Counted from the first letter of the stretch, positions 1 through 9,542 are shown. The stretch is 54,203 nt of DNA from Leptospira biflexa (GCA_020721905.1 DYLU01000014.1:1-54203); one strand, 5' to 3'. Numbers and translations are program-made. The notes: generated by a model not told the origin, from the sequence alone.

Positions 1-1161
1 CCTGAATTGCTCAAACACCCGCCCAATAGGAACCATGCGGATTAGCATAAGATGTTCCTGAAATTCACGGATGACGCGGTCAACACCGTACAGGGCATTA
101 TTTAAACGATATGCCTTTTCATCTTCTATCTCTTCAGCTATTCGTTTAATCCCCGAAAAACCAATGACCATTTCACCCAAAAGGTTCATCAAGCTATCTA
201 CCTTTTTAGCATCAACTCTCAATGTTGAAGTACTCAGATGCTTCTTAATGCTCTCCTGTTCTTTTAATGCCAGCGATATATCATTTTCCTGCACATACCC
301 TTTTGTAACGGCTATCTCACCAACCTTCTTTTTTGATTTTTCATGTTCATCCAACACATCTTCAAATTCTTTTTCAGTCAGGATTCCCCTTGAAAGCAAA
401 AGCTCACCCAATTTTGGAACATCCTCAATAACAGGTTGTGCAACATAGTTTTTTGTGACATCGGTAATGGTTATTTCATTGTCATCCCTTACAAAAATAA
501 ACACATCATCAAGAGCTTCTTCTTTGTTTTTGGTTTTTAACACAACATCCCATGAAATGTAACATCTTTCAGGATCCAGATCATCTAAAAGGGGCACATC
601 GGCACGGTTAACCCGCAATTCAGTAAAAATTCCCAGCAATGCAAGGTCCTCCATGATGATAAGGGGATCAATGCCATATTTAAAAATATCATCACGAAAT
701 TTAGCTTTTATCCTGAAAAAATTATATACAGACTGTATTTCTTCAGTTTTTTCTTCTTCAACGGTTTTTTCTTCTTTTATTTGAAGAATTGATTCAATAT
801 CATTAATTTTTGACTTTAATATAGCAAACTTTTCTTCAAGCTTTGATGGATCTTCTTCAGAAAACAGGCGCAATCTGATTACATCAATGCTGGCAAACAC
901 TATATCTGCTAAAAGGTCATTCATGGGAAGCACACCATTGCGCACTGAATCCAGAATATTTTCCAGGGCATGAGTAAACTGATACACATCATCATACCCT
1001 GCCATCCCCGAACCACCCTTTAATGTATGCACATACCTGAATATTGAATGAATTAATTCAGGATCTTTTGCTTCCTCATAACGAACTATATCATTTTCTA
1101 AGTTTTCCAGCAGTTCCTTTGTTTCAGCCAAAAAAACCTGCTTTATGGCATCATCCGCCAT
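1..1161 (-). CDS. cheA: CheA chemotaxis histidine kinase, N-terminal part (runs off left edge)
   Basis: The reading frame is open from the ATG at 1161 to the left window edge, 387 codons, with a clear ribosome binding site (ggagga at 1168-1173, read on the minus strand). The product begins with an Hpt domain: the phosphorylated histidine is H45 in the motif YVHTLKGGSGMAGY, the classic CheA P1 signature. It continues through an acidic linker rich in E and K (about 130-150). Next comes a domain of about 90 residues with FKYGIDPL and DDLDPERCYISW, a type often found after Hpt in CheA proteins of other phyla. After that is a KLGELLLSRGIL segment, then the start of the P3 dimerisation domain (LRVDAKKVDSLMNLLGEMVI). 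The ATPase (P4) and CheW-like (P5) domains must lie outside the window. CheA autophosphorylates in response to chemoreceptors and passes phosphate to CheY. The start is 23 nt past the stop of the chemoreceptor gene, so the two are cotranscribed. Confidence 0.93.
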   Translation of the reverse strand, partial: MADDAIKQVFLAETKELLENLENDIVRYEEAKDPELIHSIFRYVHTLKGGSGMAGYDDVYQFTHALENILDSVRNGVLPMNDLLADIVFASIDVIRLRLFSEEDPSKLEEKFAILKSKINDIESILQIKEEKTVEEEKTEEIQSVYNFFRIKAKFRDDIFKYGIDPLIIMEDLALLGIFTELRVNRADVPLLDDLDPERCYISWDVVLKTKNKEEALDDVFIFVRDDNEITITDVTKNYVAQPVIEDVPKLGELLLSRGILTEKEFEDVLDEHEKSKKKVGEIAVTKGYVQENDISLALKEQESIKKHLSTSTLRVDAKKVDSLMNLLGEMVIGFSGIKRIAEEIEDEKAYRLNNALYGVDRVIREFQEHLMLIRMVPIGRVFEQFR

Positions 1162-1184
1162 GTATTTTCCTCCAATACCTGTTA

Positions 1185-2924
1185 TTAAAACTCTTCAAAT
1201 CCCTCATCCATAAGCTTATTATTATTTTTTTCTTTCTTTTCTTCTTTTACCGTTGGTTTTTCCACCTTCTTTACTGCTACTTTCTTCCCTGCTTCTGTTG
1301 CATGCAAATGCAATTCCCTGTGCTTGCTGCCATACACCTTCTCGGTTATTTCTTCCCGTATCACAAAACGCTCCATCATGCTTGCAAGCTCCTGTGCCTG
1401 ATTTGCCATCTCCTCACTGGCACTGGCTGTCTCTTCCACTAATGCCGCATTCTGCTGTGTCATGGTATCTAAATCCGATACTGCCACATTGATCTGGTCT
1501 ATACCCTGTTTCTGTTCATCGCTGGCTGTTGCTATCTCGGTTATTGTCTTGTACAACTCCTGTATTGACTGCATGATCTCCTTCAACGCCTCACCACTCT
1601 TGTTTACCAGCGTTGTTCCCGTATCTATCTTATCCAGTGAATCACGTATAAGCTCCCCTATCTCCTTTGCCGCACTGCCCGAACGCTGCGCTAAATTCCG
1701 CACTTCCCCGGCTACAACCGCAAAACCACGCCCCTGCTCTCCTGCCCGCGCTGCTTCTACCGCAGCATTTAATGCCAGCAAATTTGTCTGGAATGATATC
1801 TCATTGATAAGCGTTAATATTTCGCCTATGCGCTTACTTGATGCATTAATCTCGTTGATTGCTACCACCGCATCGTTTACCAGTTCATTCCCGTTTCTGG
1901 CCATATCCCGCGTCTTTTCAGATATCTCATTTGCCCGTGTTGCATGATCGGCATTCTGCTTTATGGTTGCTGTTGCCTCCTCTATGGTTGCTGCTATCTC
2001 CTCAAGCGATGATGCCTGCTCGCTTGTCCTCTGCGACAGATTTTCATTCCCGTTTGCTATCTCATTGACTGCCTGCGTTAAATTGCTCACCGCTACCTTA
2101 ACCTCGGCTACAAGACGCTCAAGGTTATCAGCAGCCATATTTAATGAGCTGGCCATTGTACCAACCTCATCCTTTTGATTAACATCAATTCTTTCTCTGA
2201 GATCCCCTTCTGACAGTGTTTTTGAAAAAATTACCACTTTGCTTAAAGATTTTGAAATAGATTTAGCAATAATATAGGTAACAATAACAGCAATCACTGC
2301 TAATATAAAAAACATCAAAATAGAGTTTATGTATAACGAACGTATTTCTTTTTGGACATCCTCAATATAAATACCTGAACCTACTATCCAACCCCATTTT
2401 TTATAAGCTTGTACATAGCTTATTTTAGGAACTATTTTATCAGCCTGATCTTTATACTGCCACATATAATCTACAAAACCGCTCCCCTTTTCATTACAAA
2501 CCCTGACCATTTCAACAAATAATCGTTTCCCATTGGGATCCGCCAAATCACTGATATCCTTACCATCAAGATCGCTTCGATATGGATGCATAATCATATT
2601 AGGATAGAAGTCATTAATCCACAGGTAATCTTTATTTTCAGGACCATAGCGCATCGCTTTTATAATCTCTATAGCCCTTGATTGGGCCTCCTCCAGCGTA
2701 ATAATACCATCGCCAGATTTTTTATCGAGATCCTGTATAATTGAAATTGCAGTTTCTACTATATCCATTACCTTTTCTCTTTTTTTATTCATATATGACT
2801 CTTCCACAGCTGGTAATGCATATAAAAAAACAGCTACACCAAAGAAAATAATCATCACAATACCAAGCGTGATTATTTTATACTTGATTGAAAGATCCAT
2901 CCACTGTGATGAAATTTTACTCAT
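1185..2924 (-). CDS. Methyl-accepting chemotaxis protein with extracytoplasmic Cache domain
   Basis: 579 residues. Order: short cytoplasmic N-terminus, membrane segment about 17-39, single Cache sensor domain about 45-195 ([39 protein letters not shown]), second membrane segment about 200-222, HAMP linker to about 275, and the coiled-coil signalling domain with the conserved hairpin tip ([19 protein letters not shown], then [15 protein letters not shown]). It senses small extracellular ligands, probably organic acids as in other Cache receptors (inference), and controls CheA at the membrane. A Lys/Glu-rich tether of about 40 residues ends in GFEEF, which resembles the CheR/CheB docking pentapeptide with Phe in place of Trp. 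A strong SD (gggggga) precedes the ATG. The signalling half is much richer in GC than the sensor half. It leads the operon with cheA. Confidence 0.95.
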   Translation of the reverse strand: MSKISSQWMDLSIKYKIITLGIVMIIFFGVAVFLYALPAVEESYMNKKREKVMDIVETAISIIQDLDKKSGDGIITLEEAQSRAIEIIKAMRYGPENKDYLWINDFYPNMIMHPYRSDLDGKDISDLADPNGKRLFVEMVRVCNEKGSGFVDYMWQYKDQADKIVPKISYVQAYKKWGWIVGSGIYIEDVQKEIRSLYINSILMFFILAVIAVIVTYIIAKSISKSLSKVVIFSKTLSEGDLRERIDVNQKDEVGTMASSLNMAADNLERLVAEVKVAVSNLTQAVNEIANGNENLSQRTSEQASSLEEIAATIEEATATIKQNADHATRANEISEKTRDMARNGNELVNDAVVAINEINASSKRIGEILTLINEISFQTNLLALNAAVEAARAGEQGRGFAVVAGEVRNLAQRSGSAAKEIGELIRDSLDKIDTGTTLVNKSGEALKEIMQSIQELYKTITEIATASDEQKQGIDQINVAVSDLDTMTQQNAALVEETASASEEMANQAQELASMMERFVIREEITEKVYGSKHRELHLHATEAGKKVAVKKVEKPTVKEEKKEKNNNKLMDEGFEEF

Positions 2925-2972
2925 AGTTATCCCCCCACTATTTTTTATCTAATAATCATTTGACGGTAAATA

Positions 2973-3001
2973 ATTATAAGTAACACTAAAGTAAAAATCA
3001 A
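2973..3001 (-). promoter_or_regulatory. Sigma-70 type promoter of mcp-cheA
   Basis: On the minus strand TTGATT (2996-3001) is followed by a 17-nt spacer and a perfect TATAAT (2973-2978), about 48 nt before the mcp ATG. No sigma-28 type motif was seen here, so this chemotaxis operon looks vegetatively transcribed. Confidence 0.6.
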
Positions 3002-3006
3002 CAAAA

Positions 3007-3987
3007 TTATTTATTGTTTTTCTCTTCAAAATACAGTGCTGCATCAAGCACATCCATATACACGCCGTCAAAACCTGCACATACAATTTTTCCTACATAA
3101 CTGAGATTAAATTTTTCTTTATCATTATTCCCATACACAATCTCTTTCCATTGACTATGCCAGTACAGTACTTTATAATTGCCTTTCCAATCCGGATTTT
3201 CCTTTTCCAAAAACGCTGGTTTATTTTTTCCCCACTCCTTTTTCCAGTAAAAGCGGTAATCCTCTGCTTCCCCAATTGACATATACGCAATCACAAGCCT
3301 TCTGTTACCATTTGGTTTTTTTTGTAATACCAAAACATCATCGTTTGTTAAAAGCTCTTCTCCAAAAAATGCATCAATAATCAGTATATCATACCATGTG
3401 TGCGATAGTGACTGTATAAATTCATCTTTGTTTTTAAACTTTTCAGGATTTATTAAATACAAAAAATTTTTTGCCTGCGATAGTTCCTGTATAGGTGCAC
3501 TATTTTTATTAAATATCCATGAAGGAATAATTGAACACGCACGATTGGTCTGGAAAGAAATGAACCCTTGCCTCAACGATTTTGCAAATGAATTATTTGC
3601 CTGTTCTTTAGTTTTAACATAATCAATAACCAGCACAGGTTTTTTATGCTGTGAAAATATTTTTAAATACGATAAATAATACTGTGTAATCTCAGGCGGT
3701 GTTTGTATACCATCTTGATTTTCGTATCCGTAAAAGAGCTCTTCAATACCAGTTGCATCAAGTGCCTTTATATAGTCTTTTGCTACTTTACCATTGGGAT
3801 TACCATTAATGGTAACCAGTTCCAGTGCATTTTGTCCAATAACTAAAAATTTAGGATTGTGTTCTCTGGCTTTTTGACTTATAGATATAACCAGATCACG
3901 CATTAGCTCACGGTAATCAGGTTTACCTGCATTGCACTGTGTAATTAATAAAAATATGGATATACCAAAAATAACCATCCTGAGCAT
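3007..3987 (-). CDS. GH114/TM1410-type exported glycoside hydrolase-like protein
   Basis: 326 residues with an N-terminal signal peptide (hydrophobic 3-17) ending near TQC, which could be a loose lipobox, although Gln at -1 is unusual. The body has hallmarks of the endo-alpha-1,4-polygalactosaminidase (GH114) / COG2342 fold, a TIM barrel: VIAYMSIGEAEDYRFYW about 230-245 and GFDGVYMDVLDA about 305-316, with acidic residues at strand ends. Family members act outside the cytoplasm on galactosaminogalactan-type polymers; the substrate here is unknown. Start chosen at ATG 3987 because gaggtattcct gives a usable SD. It stands alone; the mcp promoter lies just beyond its stop. Confidence 0.75.
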   Translation of the reverse strand: MLRMVIFGISIFLLITQCNAGKPDYRELMRDLVISISQKAREHNPKFLVIGQNALELVTINGNPNGKVAKDYIKALDATGIEELFYGYENQDGIQTPPEITQYYLSYLKIFSQHKKPVLVIDYVKTKEQANNSFAKSLRQGFISFQTNRACSIIPSWIFNKNSAPIQELSQAKNFLYLINPEKFKNKDEFIQSLSHTWYDILIIDAFFGEELLTNDDVLVLQKKPNGNRRLVIAYMSIGEAEDYRFYWKKEWGKNKPAFLEKENPDWKGNYKVLYWHSQWKEIVYGNNDKEKFNLSYVGKIVCAGFDGVYMDVLDAALYFEEKNNK

Positions 3988-4404
3988 AGGAATACCTCGC
4001 TGTATGTGTTATAATCTTTAGAAAGAATGTATTTCATGACAAATAGTACAATGATGCAATTATTTTTTATACTCGTTATTCGGATGGTGGCAGTGATGAT
4101 TCTTGAGGGAAAAAGAAAAAAGTAAACAGATGCTATTATGAAACAACCTGTGATGTACAATTATAAATACAAGTACCACTTCTTCCAAATGGCCTCATAA
4201 AACTATTGTTCATTCAATGGAACAGCATTAAAAAATTTATTATCACAAAATCGTATTGCTTAATGTTTTACAGTCTGAGACAGCATCATTACAATGGTAT
4301 ATAGCAGGCAAAAACCTCTTAACATATTGAGGGATACTACAAAGCAATTGCTCATTAGCAGTAACTATCGCCCAAACTTACCAAACTGGCAAGCATTAAA
4401 TTCC
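3988..4404. other. Intergenic region between the GH114 gene and fmdB-like gene
   Basis: 417 bases with no convincing gene. Reading frames here are short and strongly biased to Ile/Phe/Leu. It holds a -10-like tataac near 4009-4014 for the GH114 gene (minus strand, no good -35) and one copy of the dispersed word at 4363-4372. Confidence 0.5.
4363..4372 (-). repeat. Dispersed word GGCGATAGTT, intergenic copy
   Basis: Exact copy, reading aactatcgcc on the plus strand, 32 nt beyond the stop of the fmdB-like gene. One of twelve GCGATAGTT copies in the window; see findings. Confidence 0.7.
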
Positions 4405-4587
4405 TCATCCACCACCAGATGTGGTTGAACATGATGTTTTAACACTGCTACTTGCAAATACGGAAAATATTTTTTCAGTATTGTTTGAATGGCAATACGG
4501 ACACTCCGATGCTTTTGTATCACCCATCTTTCTTAGTTGGCTGAATATCATGTTACAATCATTACATTTAAACTCATACACAGGCAT
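4405..4587 (-). CDS. FmdB-family zinc-ribbon protein
   Basis: 60 residues from MPVYEFKCNDC. The frame extends upstream to 4611, but family members start at this Met. Two Cys pairs (CNDC at about 8-11, CPYC at about 29-32) form the zinc ribbon. The tail is Ser/Thr rich and ends SGGG, as in many family members. FmdB-type proteins are named for a regulator of formamidase/amidase genes, but most are functionally uncharacterised. It is divergent from the SDR gene. Confidence 0.82.
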   Translation of the reverse strand: MPVYEFKCNDCNMIFSQLRKMGDTKASECPYCHSNNTEKIFSVFASSSVKTSCSTTSGGG

Positions 4588-4800
4588 AATGACAGCCCTC
4601 ATTTGTAGCATTAATAAAATATAAAATAGTATTTCATGAATTACAACATTTCATTATATACTTAATTATTGGGGATTTCAATTTTTTTATGCTTATTTTT
4701 TTTGCTTAGATTTGTACTTGCATTTTCGTCTTATTTAAAAGAAACTATTCATACAAAATTTTTGCTGATAATTGAAAAATTTATTACCTGCGGAGGATAC

Positions 4801-5592
4801 ATGGATCTACACCTCAGTAAAAAAGTTGCTGTCATTACTGCTGCAAGCAAAGGATTGGGGAAAGCTGTTGCATTGCAATTATCAAAAGAAGGCGCAACCT
4901 GTATCATTTGCTCGCGCAATAGTAACTCTATAAAAGCCACTGCTGGTGAAATTACACAGCAAACCGGAAATGACGTCATTGCACTTCCCTGTGATGTAAC
5001 CAACACTGACGACATTGCTAAACTTAAAGATGCGATTCTGAAAAACTATAACACAGTGGATATACTCTTCACCAATGCTGGCGGGCCACCGGCAGGATTT
5101 ATCACAGATTTTTCATTGGAAGACTATAAAAAGGCAATTGAACTGAATTTAATAAGTGCCATAAACCTCATTTATGCTTTTTTGCCGGTTATGCAAAAAC
5201 AGAACTATGGAAGGATCATTGCTTCAACATCTATAACCGTAAAGCAGCCGCTGGATAATCTGGTTTTATCCAATGTGTCGCGTACTGGCGTCGTTGCATT
5301 TATTAAAAGTATCGCTAATCAATATGGTAAATACAATATCACAGCAAATACTGTTGCTCCCGGATATATTCTCACCGACCGTTTAAAGAGCCTGATTGAA
5401 TTGAAAGCACAGCAGGAAAACACAACATATGAAAAAGCCCTTGCCGGTTTTTCTTCAGAAATACCTTTGCAGCGTATTGGCACCCCTGAAGAGTTTGCCG
5501 CACTGGTTGCATTTTTAGCATCACAACAGGCAGGCTATATTAACGGGCAAACCATCCTTATTGATGGCGGGATGTATCCGGGGCTTTTTTAA
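4801..5592 (+). CDS. Short-chain dehydrogenase/reductase, atypical (catalytic Tyr and Lys replaced)
   Basis: 263 residues. The frame is open further upstream, but the ATG at 4801 has a clear SD (gcggagg), and the Rossmann fold begins 8 residues later. The cofactor loop reads TAASKGLG instead of TGxxxGxG. NAGG (92-95) and the Ser of the active-site strand (IASTSI, S144) are kept. In the helix that should carry YxxxK the sequence is LSNVSRTG: the Tyr position is Ser157 and the Lys position Arg161. This matches a known group of FabG-like SDRs that lack the canonical tetrad, so substrate and even catalysis are uncertain. C-terminal PGYILTDRL and NGQTILIDGGM are typical of the family. Confidence 0.85.
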   Translation: MDLHLSKKVAVITAASKGLGKAVALQLSKEGATCIICSRNSNSIKATAGEITQQTGNDVIALPCDVTNTDDIAKLKDAILKNYNTVDILFTNAGGPPAGFITDFSLEDYKKAIELNLISAINLIYAFLPVMQKQNYGRIIASTSITVKQPLDNLVLSNVSRTGVVAFIKSIANQYGKYNITANTVAPGYILTDRLKSLIELKAQQENTTYEKALAGFSSEIPLQRIGTPEEFAALVAFLASQQAGYINGQTILIDGGMYPGLF

Positions 5593-5614
5593 TCTTTTTT
5601 TAACCTGTGCAATA

Positions 5615-5645
5615 TTTTATCATTTAACAATTATTTGTGATAAAA
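5615..5645. terminator. Possible bidirectional terminator between SDR and xth genes
   Basis: Inverted repeat TTTTATCA (5615-5622) / TGATAAAA (5638-5645) with a 15-nt loop in the gap between two convergent genes. The stem is AT-only, so support is modest. Confidence 0.35.
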
Positions 5646-5702
5646 ACATCAGCACAGCGCATAAGTATTTTGGCATCTGATTTTCATAAACTATGGCATA
5701 CA

Positions 5703-6473
5703 TTATAGCTCTATAATAATCCCCACCGGGCAGTGATCAGATCCTGCCACCTCTTTTTGAATAAACGCGTCTTTGACTTTGGGTACAAGGTCATTGCTTA
5801 CAAAAAAATAATCAATTCTCCATCCAATGTTTCGTTCACGTGCTTTTGTTTTATAATCCCACCACGAATAGTGGCCGCCTTCCTTCACAAATAATCTTAA
5901 TGTGTCGGCGTATCCTTTTTCAATAAACGCATCAATCCACGCACGCTCCTGTGGCAAAAAACCTGATACATTTTCATTTTCCTTTGGGCGTGCCAGGTCA
6001 ATTTCAGTATGCGCAGTGTTCACATCACCACACATTATAATACCATTACCTTTCTTTCGCAGTGCTTCAGCATGGTTTAAAAATGCATCATAAAAATCCA
6101 TTTTATACTGCAATCGTTCCCCGGATTGCTTGCCATTTGGAAAATAGATATTATACAACACAAAAGAATCATAGTACGCAATAATAATACGTCCTTCAGT
6201 GTCAAAACGTTCAATGCCAAATCCAGTTTCAACCTTTAAAGGTTTAATCTTTGAAAACAACGCAACGCCGCTGTAACCTTTCTTCCGGGCAGTAGAAAAA
6301 TATGTATGGTAACTATCGGTTTTTATAAGTTCTTTGGGGAATTGATCTTCTGATGCTTTTGTTTCCTGAATACATATTATGTCGGCATTTTCTTTTATAA
6401 ACCAATCATAAAAGCCTTTTTTGTATATGGCTCGTATTCCATTTACATTCCAGCATAATAATTTTGAATTCAT
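5703..6473 (-). CDS. xth: Exodeoxyribonuclease III / AP endonuclease
   Basis: 256 residues, usual length for the family. Conserved stretches of the EEP nuclease fold are visible: CWNVNGIRA (metal-binding Asn), CIQETKA (metal-binding Glu), GYSGVALFSK, MCGDVNTAH (Asp/Asn of the active site), GWRIDYFF and the C-terminal SDHCPV with the catalytic Asp-His. It cleaves DNA at abasic sites and removes 3' blocking groups in base excision repair, in the cytoplasm. Starts MNSKLLCWNVNG. Stands alone between convergent and unrelated neighbours. Confidence 0.95.
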   Translation of the reverse strand: MNSKLLCWNVNGIRAIYKKGFYDWFIKENADIICIQETKASEDQFPKELIKTDSYHTYFSTARKKGYSGVALFSKIKPLKVETGFGIERFDTEGRIIIAYYDSFVLYNIYFPNGKQSGERLQYKMDFYDAFLNHAEALRKKGNGIIMCGDVNTAHTEIDLARPKENENVSGFLPQERAWIDAFIEKGYADTLRLFVKEGGHYSWWDYKTKARERNIGWRIDYFFVSNDLVPKVKDAFIQKEVAGSDHCPVGIIIEL

Positions 6474-6605
6474 TGCTATTGCCTATAATAAAATAAAAAA
6501 TAAATAATAAAAATTTATAATGAGAAAAAACTTGCAGGAGTATATTACTTTGTGTATCATATATCACACGGTAACATTACTGTATATTTTATCACGGTAC
6601 AATTT

Positions 6606-6962
6606 TTATAACTTCATAAACGCAACAACAATGGTTGTAGCTGAAACTATCAAGCCAAAAGTCCATATCATAAACTGATATAGTCGCCGTATCATTAGAT
6701 CAAATCTATTTTCCAATAATTCCATACGTTTTTCAAGCAATTCAAAACGTTTATCTACCTGCTCAAAACGCTTATCCACCTGCTCAAAACGTTTTTCTAC
6801 CATTTCAAATCCTCTCAGCATCAATTCACGCTGATGCTTCAATTCTTCTTCCACACGAACCATGCGTTCACGCAATTCAATTTCATATACCACAGGAGGC
6901 TTTGCAAAACTCTGTTCAGCTAATATACGCCCAATATTGTCTTTCAAATAACTTTCTATCAA
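6606..6962 (-). CDS. Small coiled-coil protein with C-terminal membrane anchor
   Basis: 118 residues, function not recognised. Residues about 28-90 form a long heptad coiled coil in which the unit EKRFEQVDKRFE is repeated, and residues about 95-117 form one membrane segment, giving a tail-anchored layout. The start shown is a TTG with no clear SD; the frame is open a few codons upstream to a TGA. Proteins of this shape are common beside toxin/antitoxin-like or DUF1640-like genes in other bacteria, but nothing here confirms such a role. Real-gene status is supported by the ordered heptads ending in a hydrophobic segment. Confidence 0.65.
   Translation of the reverse strand: MIESYLKDNIGRILAEQSFAKPPVVYEIELRERMVRVEEELKHQRELMLRGFEMVEKRFEQVDKRFEQVDKRFELLEKRMELLENRFDLMIRRLYQFMIWTFGLIVSATTIVVAFMKL
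6742..6804 (-). repeat. 21-bp tandem repeat coding coiled-coil heptads
   Basis: Three 21-bp units (6742-6762, 6763-6783, 6784-6804) inside the coiled-coil gene. The first two differ at two positions; the third is more diverged. Each codes one heptad of the KRFEQVD type, so copy number can change without a frameshift. Confidence 0.7.
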
Positions 6963-7230
6963 TTCAAAATCTTTTTGTTCTATTGCCAGAACGGACCTTT
7001 GTAATCAATTATATTTGTTAAAAATGTATAAGAACATATATCAATATACTATGATACTACAGCTCTGTCAATATATAATTTTTAGTAAACCCAATTATAC
7101 TATGCAAACGTAGTTCATGTAAATATATCCACACAAGCATTTATAAAACCGCCATTCTTTTACAAAATATCCAGATTCAACTGCTAAAAACCACTAAACA
7201 GTTTGTTATCGTAACATTGAAAAACGGCCT

Positions 7231-8394
7231 TTATTGCTTTACCGATCTCATGATTTTCATAAAAACAACCAGAGCAATAAGCTCTGATACAATTGCAAAT
7301 GCTATGATGTAATTGATATTAATTTCGTATAACCATCCCATGAGCGAAGCTCCAATAAACATACACAACCCGTATGCTGTATTGAATATCCCGTAACCGG
7401 TACCACGCTTTTTTAGTGACGTTAAATCTGCAATTGCTGCACGCATGATTGTTTCGTGTATTGCCATCACCAATCCCCACAGAATAATGCCAATGGTCAC
7501 GGCTATCCAGTTAAAGGCAAAAGCCAGTACAGGAACTATCGCCGACAGTACTGGAATAATAAATAGTACCGATAATCCCTTTTTATCATAAAGCCTGCCA
7601 ATGATGATTGCAAACACTGCATCAACTCCCATGGCTGCTGCATACAAAAGCGGAATGCCAGCATCAGAAACAATTGCATGAGTTTTTAAGTGATATGCAA
7701 TAATGGGAAATGCAGCAAACCCAACAATGGCAAAAGCAGAAAACGCCGTGTAAAGCCAGAAAGTACCCGTCAAAATATCGGGAAGATTTTTAGCTGCTGC
7801 CCTTTCTTCAAACTTTTCTGGATGTGGAATCAGTATTCTGGTAATGATTAATAACACCATAAGCAGAGCAAACGGAATCCACATAACAGTGTATCCCAGA
7901 TTATAATCAACCACATATGCAAATATTGCCGTGAACATGAGTGGCCCTGCAATTGCACCAATCTGATCCATGGCTTCATGCAGGCCAAAACCCATGCCGC
8001 GACCCACCTGCGTTGTTACCTGCGAAAGCATGGTATCTTTTGCAGGACTGCGCAGCGCTTTCCCCAAACGCTCACCAATCATCAATATTGCTGCAACCTG
8101 CCACAGTCCGGTGAGTGCTAAAAGAGGTACCGTAATAAGCAGCCCATAGCCAATGATGCTAAATATCCAGTATGCTTTTGTTTTATCGCTTAAATATCCT
8201 GATACCAACCGTATTGCATAGCCAATAAACTCGCCCAACCCGGCAACAACGCCAACCCACAATGCATTGGCACCCAATTCCTTTAAGTACTGGGCGTTTA
8301 CACTGCGAGCACCTTCATAGATGATGTCACCTAATAAGCTAATGAATCCAAAAAGGATTATAAATTGATATGCTCGTTTCTTAACATCAGTCAT
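7231..8394 (-). CDS. MFS transporter
   Basis: 387 residues, about 11-12 hydrophobic segments, all of it membrane protein. The cytoplasmic loop between segments 2 and 3 has the MFS signature in degenerate form (SGYLSDKTKAYW) and a second conserved loop reads GERLGKALRSPAKD. Substrate cannot be read from the sequence. Its ATG overlaps the stop of the upstream M23 peptidase gene by one base (TGATG), so the two are translationally coupled. Confidence 0.85.
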   Translation of the reverse strand: MTDVKKRAYQFIILFGFISLLGDIIYEGARSVNAQYLKELGANALWVGVVAGLGEFIGYAIRLVSGYLSDKTKAYWIFSIIGYGLLITVPLLALTGLWQVAAILMIGERLGKALRSPAKDTMLSQVTTQVGRGMGFGLHEAMDQIGAIAGPLMFTAIFAYVVDYNLGYTVMWIPFALLMVLLIITRILIPHPEKFEERAAAKNLPDILTGTFWLYTAFSAFAIVGFAAFPIIAYHLKTHAIVSDAGIPLLYAAAMGVDAVFAIIIGRLYDKKGLSVLFIIPVLSAIVPVLAFAFNWIAVTIGIILWGLVMAIHETIMRAAIADLTSLKKRGTGYGIFNTAYGLCMFIGASLMGWLYEININYIIAFAIVSELIALVVFMKIMRSVKQ

Positions 8395-9542
8395 CAGTTT
8401 TCCTCCATATCACGTAGTGCAAAAATCCAGCGCAGATACCGCTTTATATCATGTATGCTCATATTGTATCCTAAATACACGCCGTCAACCCACAGCTCAA
8501 AGTGAAGATGCTGTCCCCATTTCTTCCCCTGTGCTTCCCCTAACAGTCCTGAATTGCCAACCCAGCCAATACGCTGTCCTTTTTTTACAATTGTGCCAAC
8601 TGTAATTGATTCATCAATTTTTGAAAGATGATTATATGCAGATAGCACACCATTGTTATGATCTATCCATACCTGCCTGCCGCCAAATGAGCGTTTTATA
8701 AACGTTGCAGGATTTTTTTGATAGTATTGCGATAGGGACTTCCATTCATCCTCGGCAGGTGGCTTATAACTAATATCAGCACGCACCACTACACCATCAT
8801 CACAGGCTAACACTGGCGTATTTTCATCTACAGGAATTGGCAGGAAATTATCTTCATTGAAATAATAAAAGATATCAAGCCCATAATGAATCCCCCCGCG
8901 GTACCCTCGGGGTGCATTGGGATACCCTGAATCATTTTCAGGAAATAAGCCGTTTTTTATGGGAAAACAGAGATTATACAATCGTTTGTCAAAATATTGT
9001 AACCTGGCGCTGCCTGCATATACAGCAATCTCAGCTATTGCTGCGTAGCCGTCTATTATACACTCCTGAGGTATGTAAATTCTGAATGTGCTTGCATCAA
9101 TACCACCCAGATTAATCTTAACAACGGGATCGTATGTTAGCTTTTTTTCAAACAGACCTCTTTTTTCTTTTTTTTTGAATTCATATTTTCCATAATCAAA
9201 CCATTTACCATCATACATAAATTGTATAATACAGCAGGTAATAGTATTATAATTATCTTTGGTCCCGGCAGTAATTTCTATATCAGTCATGATGCGTTTA
9301 ACACCAAAATCTATTTCAATCCATTGATCGCCTCCCCTTGCTGAAATCCACGATGTTGATTCATCATCATCCAGTGCTTTCTGGCCTTTATGGTTTTTAC
9401 TGAAATTGCTGCTTGTGGCATAGTATACTTTTTGCTGAGTGTTATTGCCGCAGATTATATATTCTTTCCCCTGGGTAGTGCGCTTGGGAACTACATTTGC
9501 AATAAGAAGAAATGAAATCACTGAAGTAATGGCTTTTATCAT
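8394..9542 (-). CDS. Exported M23-type metallopeptidase with discoidin-like N-terminal domain
   Basis: 382 residues. An N-terminal hydrophobic segment (about 4-17) suggests export. Residues about 40-170 look like a discoidin (F5/8 type C-like) carbohydrate- or surface-binding beta-sandwich: KALDDDESTSWISARGGDQWIEIDFG and DITAGT-like strands. Residues about 215-365 are a LytM/M23 peptidase: HYGLDIFYY supplies the HxxxD zinc ligands and HLHFELW the HxH ligand pair, with VLACDDGVVV and HLSKIDESITVGTIVKKGQRIGWVGNSG as typical family strands. It probably cuts or binds peptidoglycan crosslinks in the periplasm. Long loops between the strands make it larger than simple M23 enzymes. Confidence 0.85.
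   Translation of the reverse strand: MIKAITSVISFLLIANVVPKRTTQGKEYIICGNNTQQKVYYATSSNFSKNHKGQKALDDDESTSWISARGGDQWIEIDFGVKRIMTDIEITAGTKDNYNTITCCIIQFMYDGKWFDYGKYEFKKKEKRGLFEKKLTYDPVVKINLGGIDASTFRIYIPQECIIDGYAAIAEIAVYAGSARLQYFDKRLYNLCFPIKNGLFPENDSGYPNAPRGYRGGIHYGLDIFYYFNEDNFLPIPVDENTPVLACDDGVVVRADISYKPPAEDEWKSLSQYYQKNPATFIKRSFGGRQVWIDHNNGVLSAYNHLSKIDESITVGTIVKKGQRIGWVGNSGLLGEAQGKKWGQHLHFELWVDGVYLGYNMSIHDIKRYLRWIFALRDMEEN

Noticed and set aside
3945-4160. Open frame overlapping the start of the GH114 gene
   Set aside because: Overlaps a well-supported gene, has random hydrophobic composition and no SD; judged a shadow frame.
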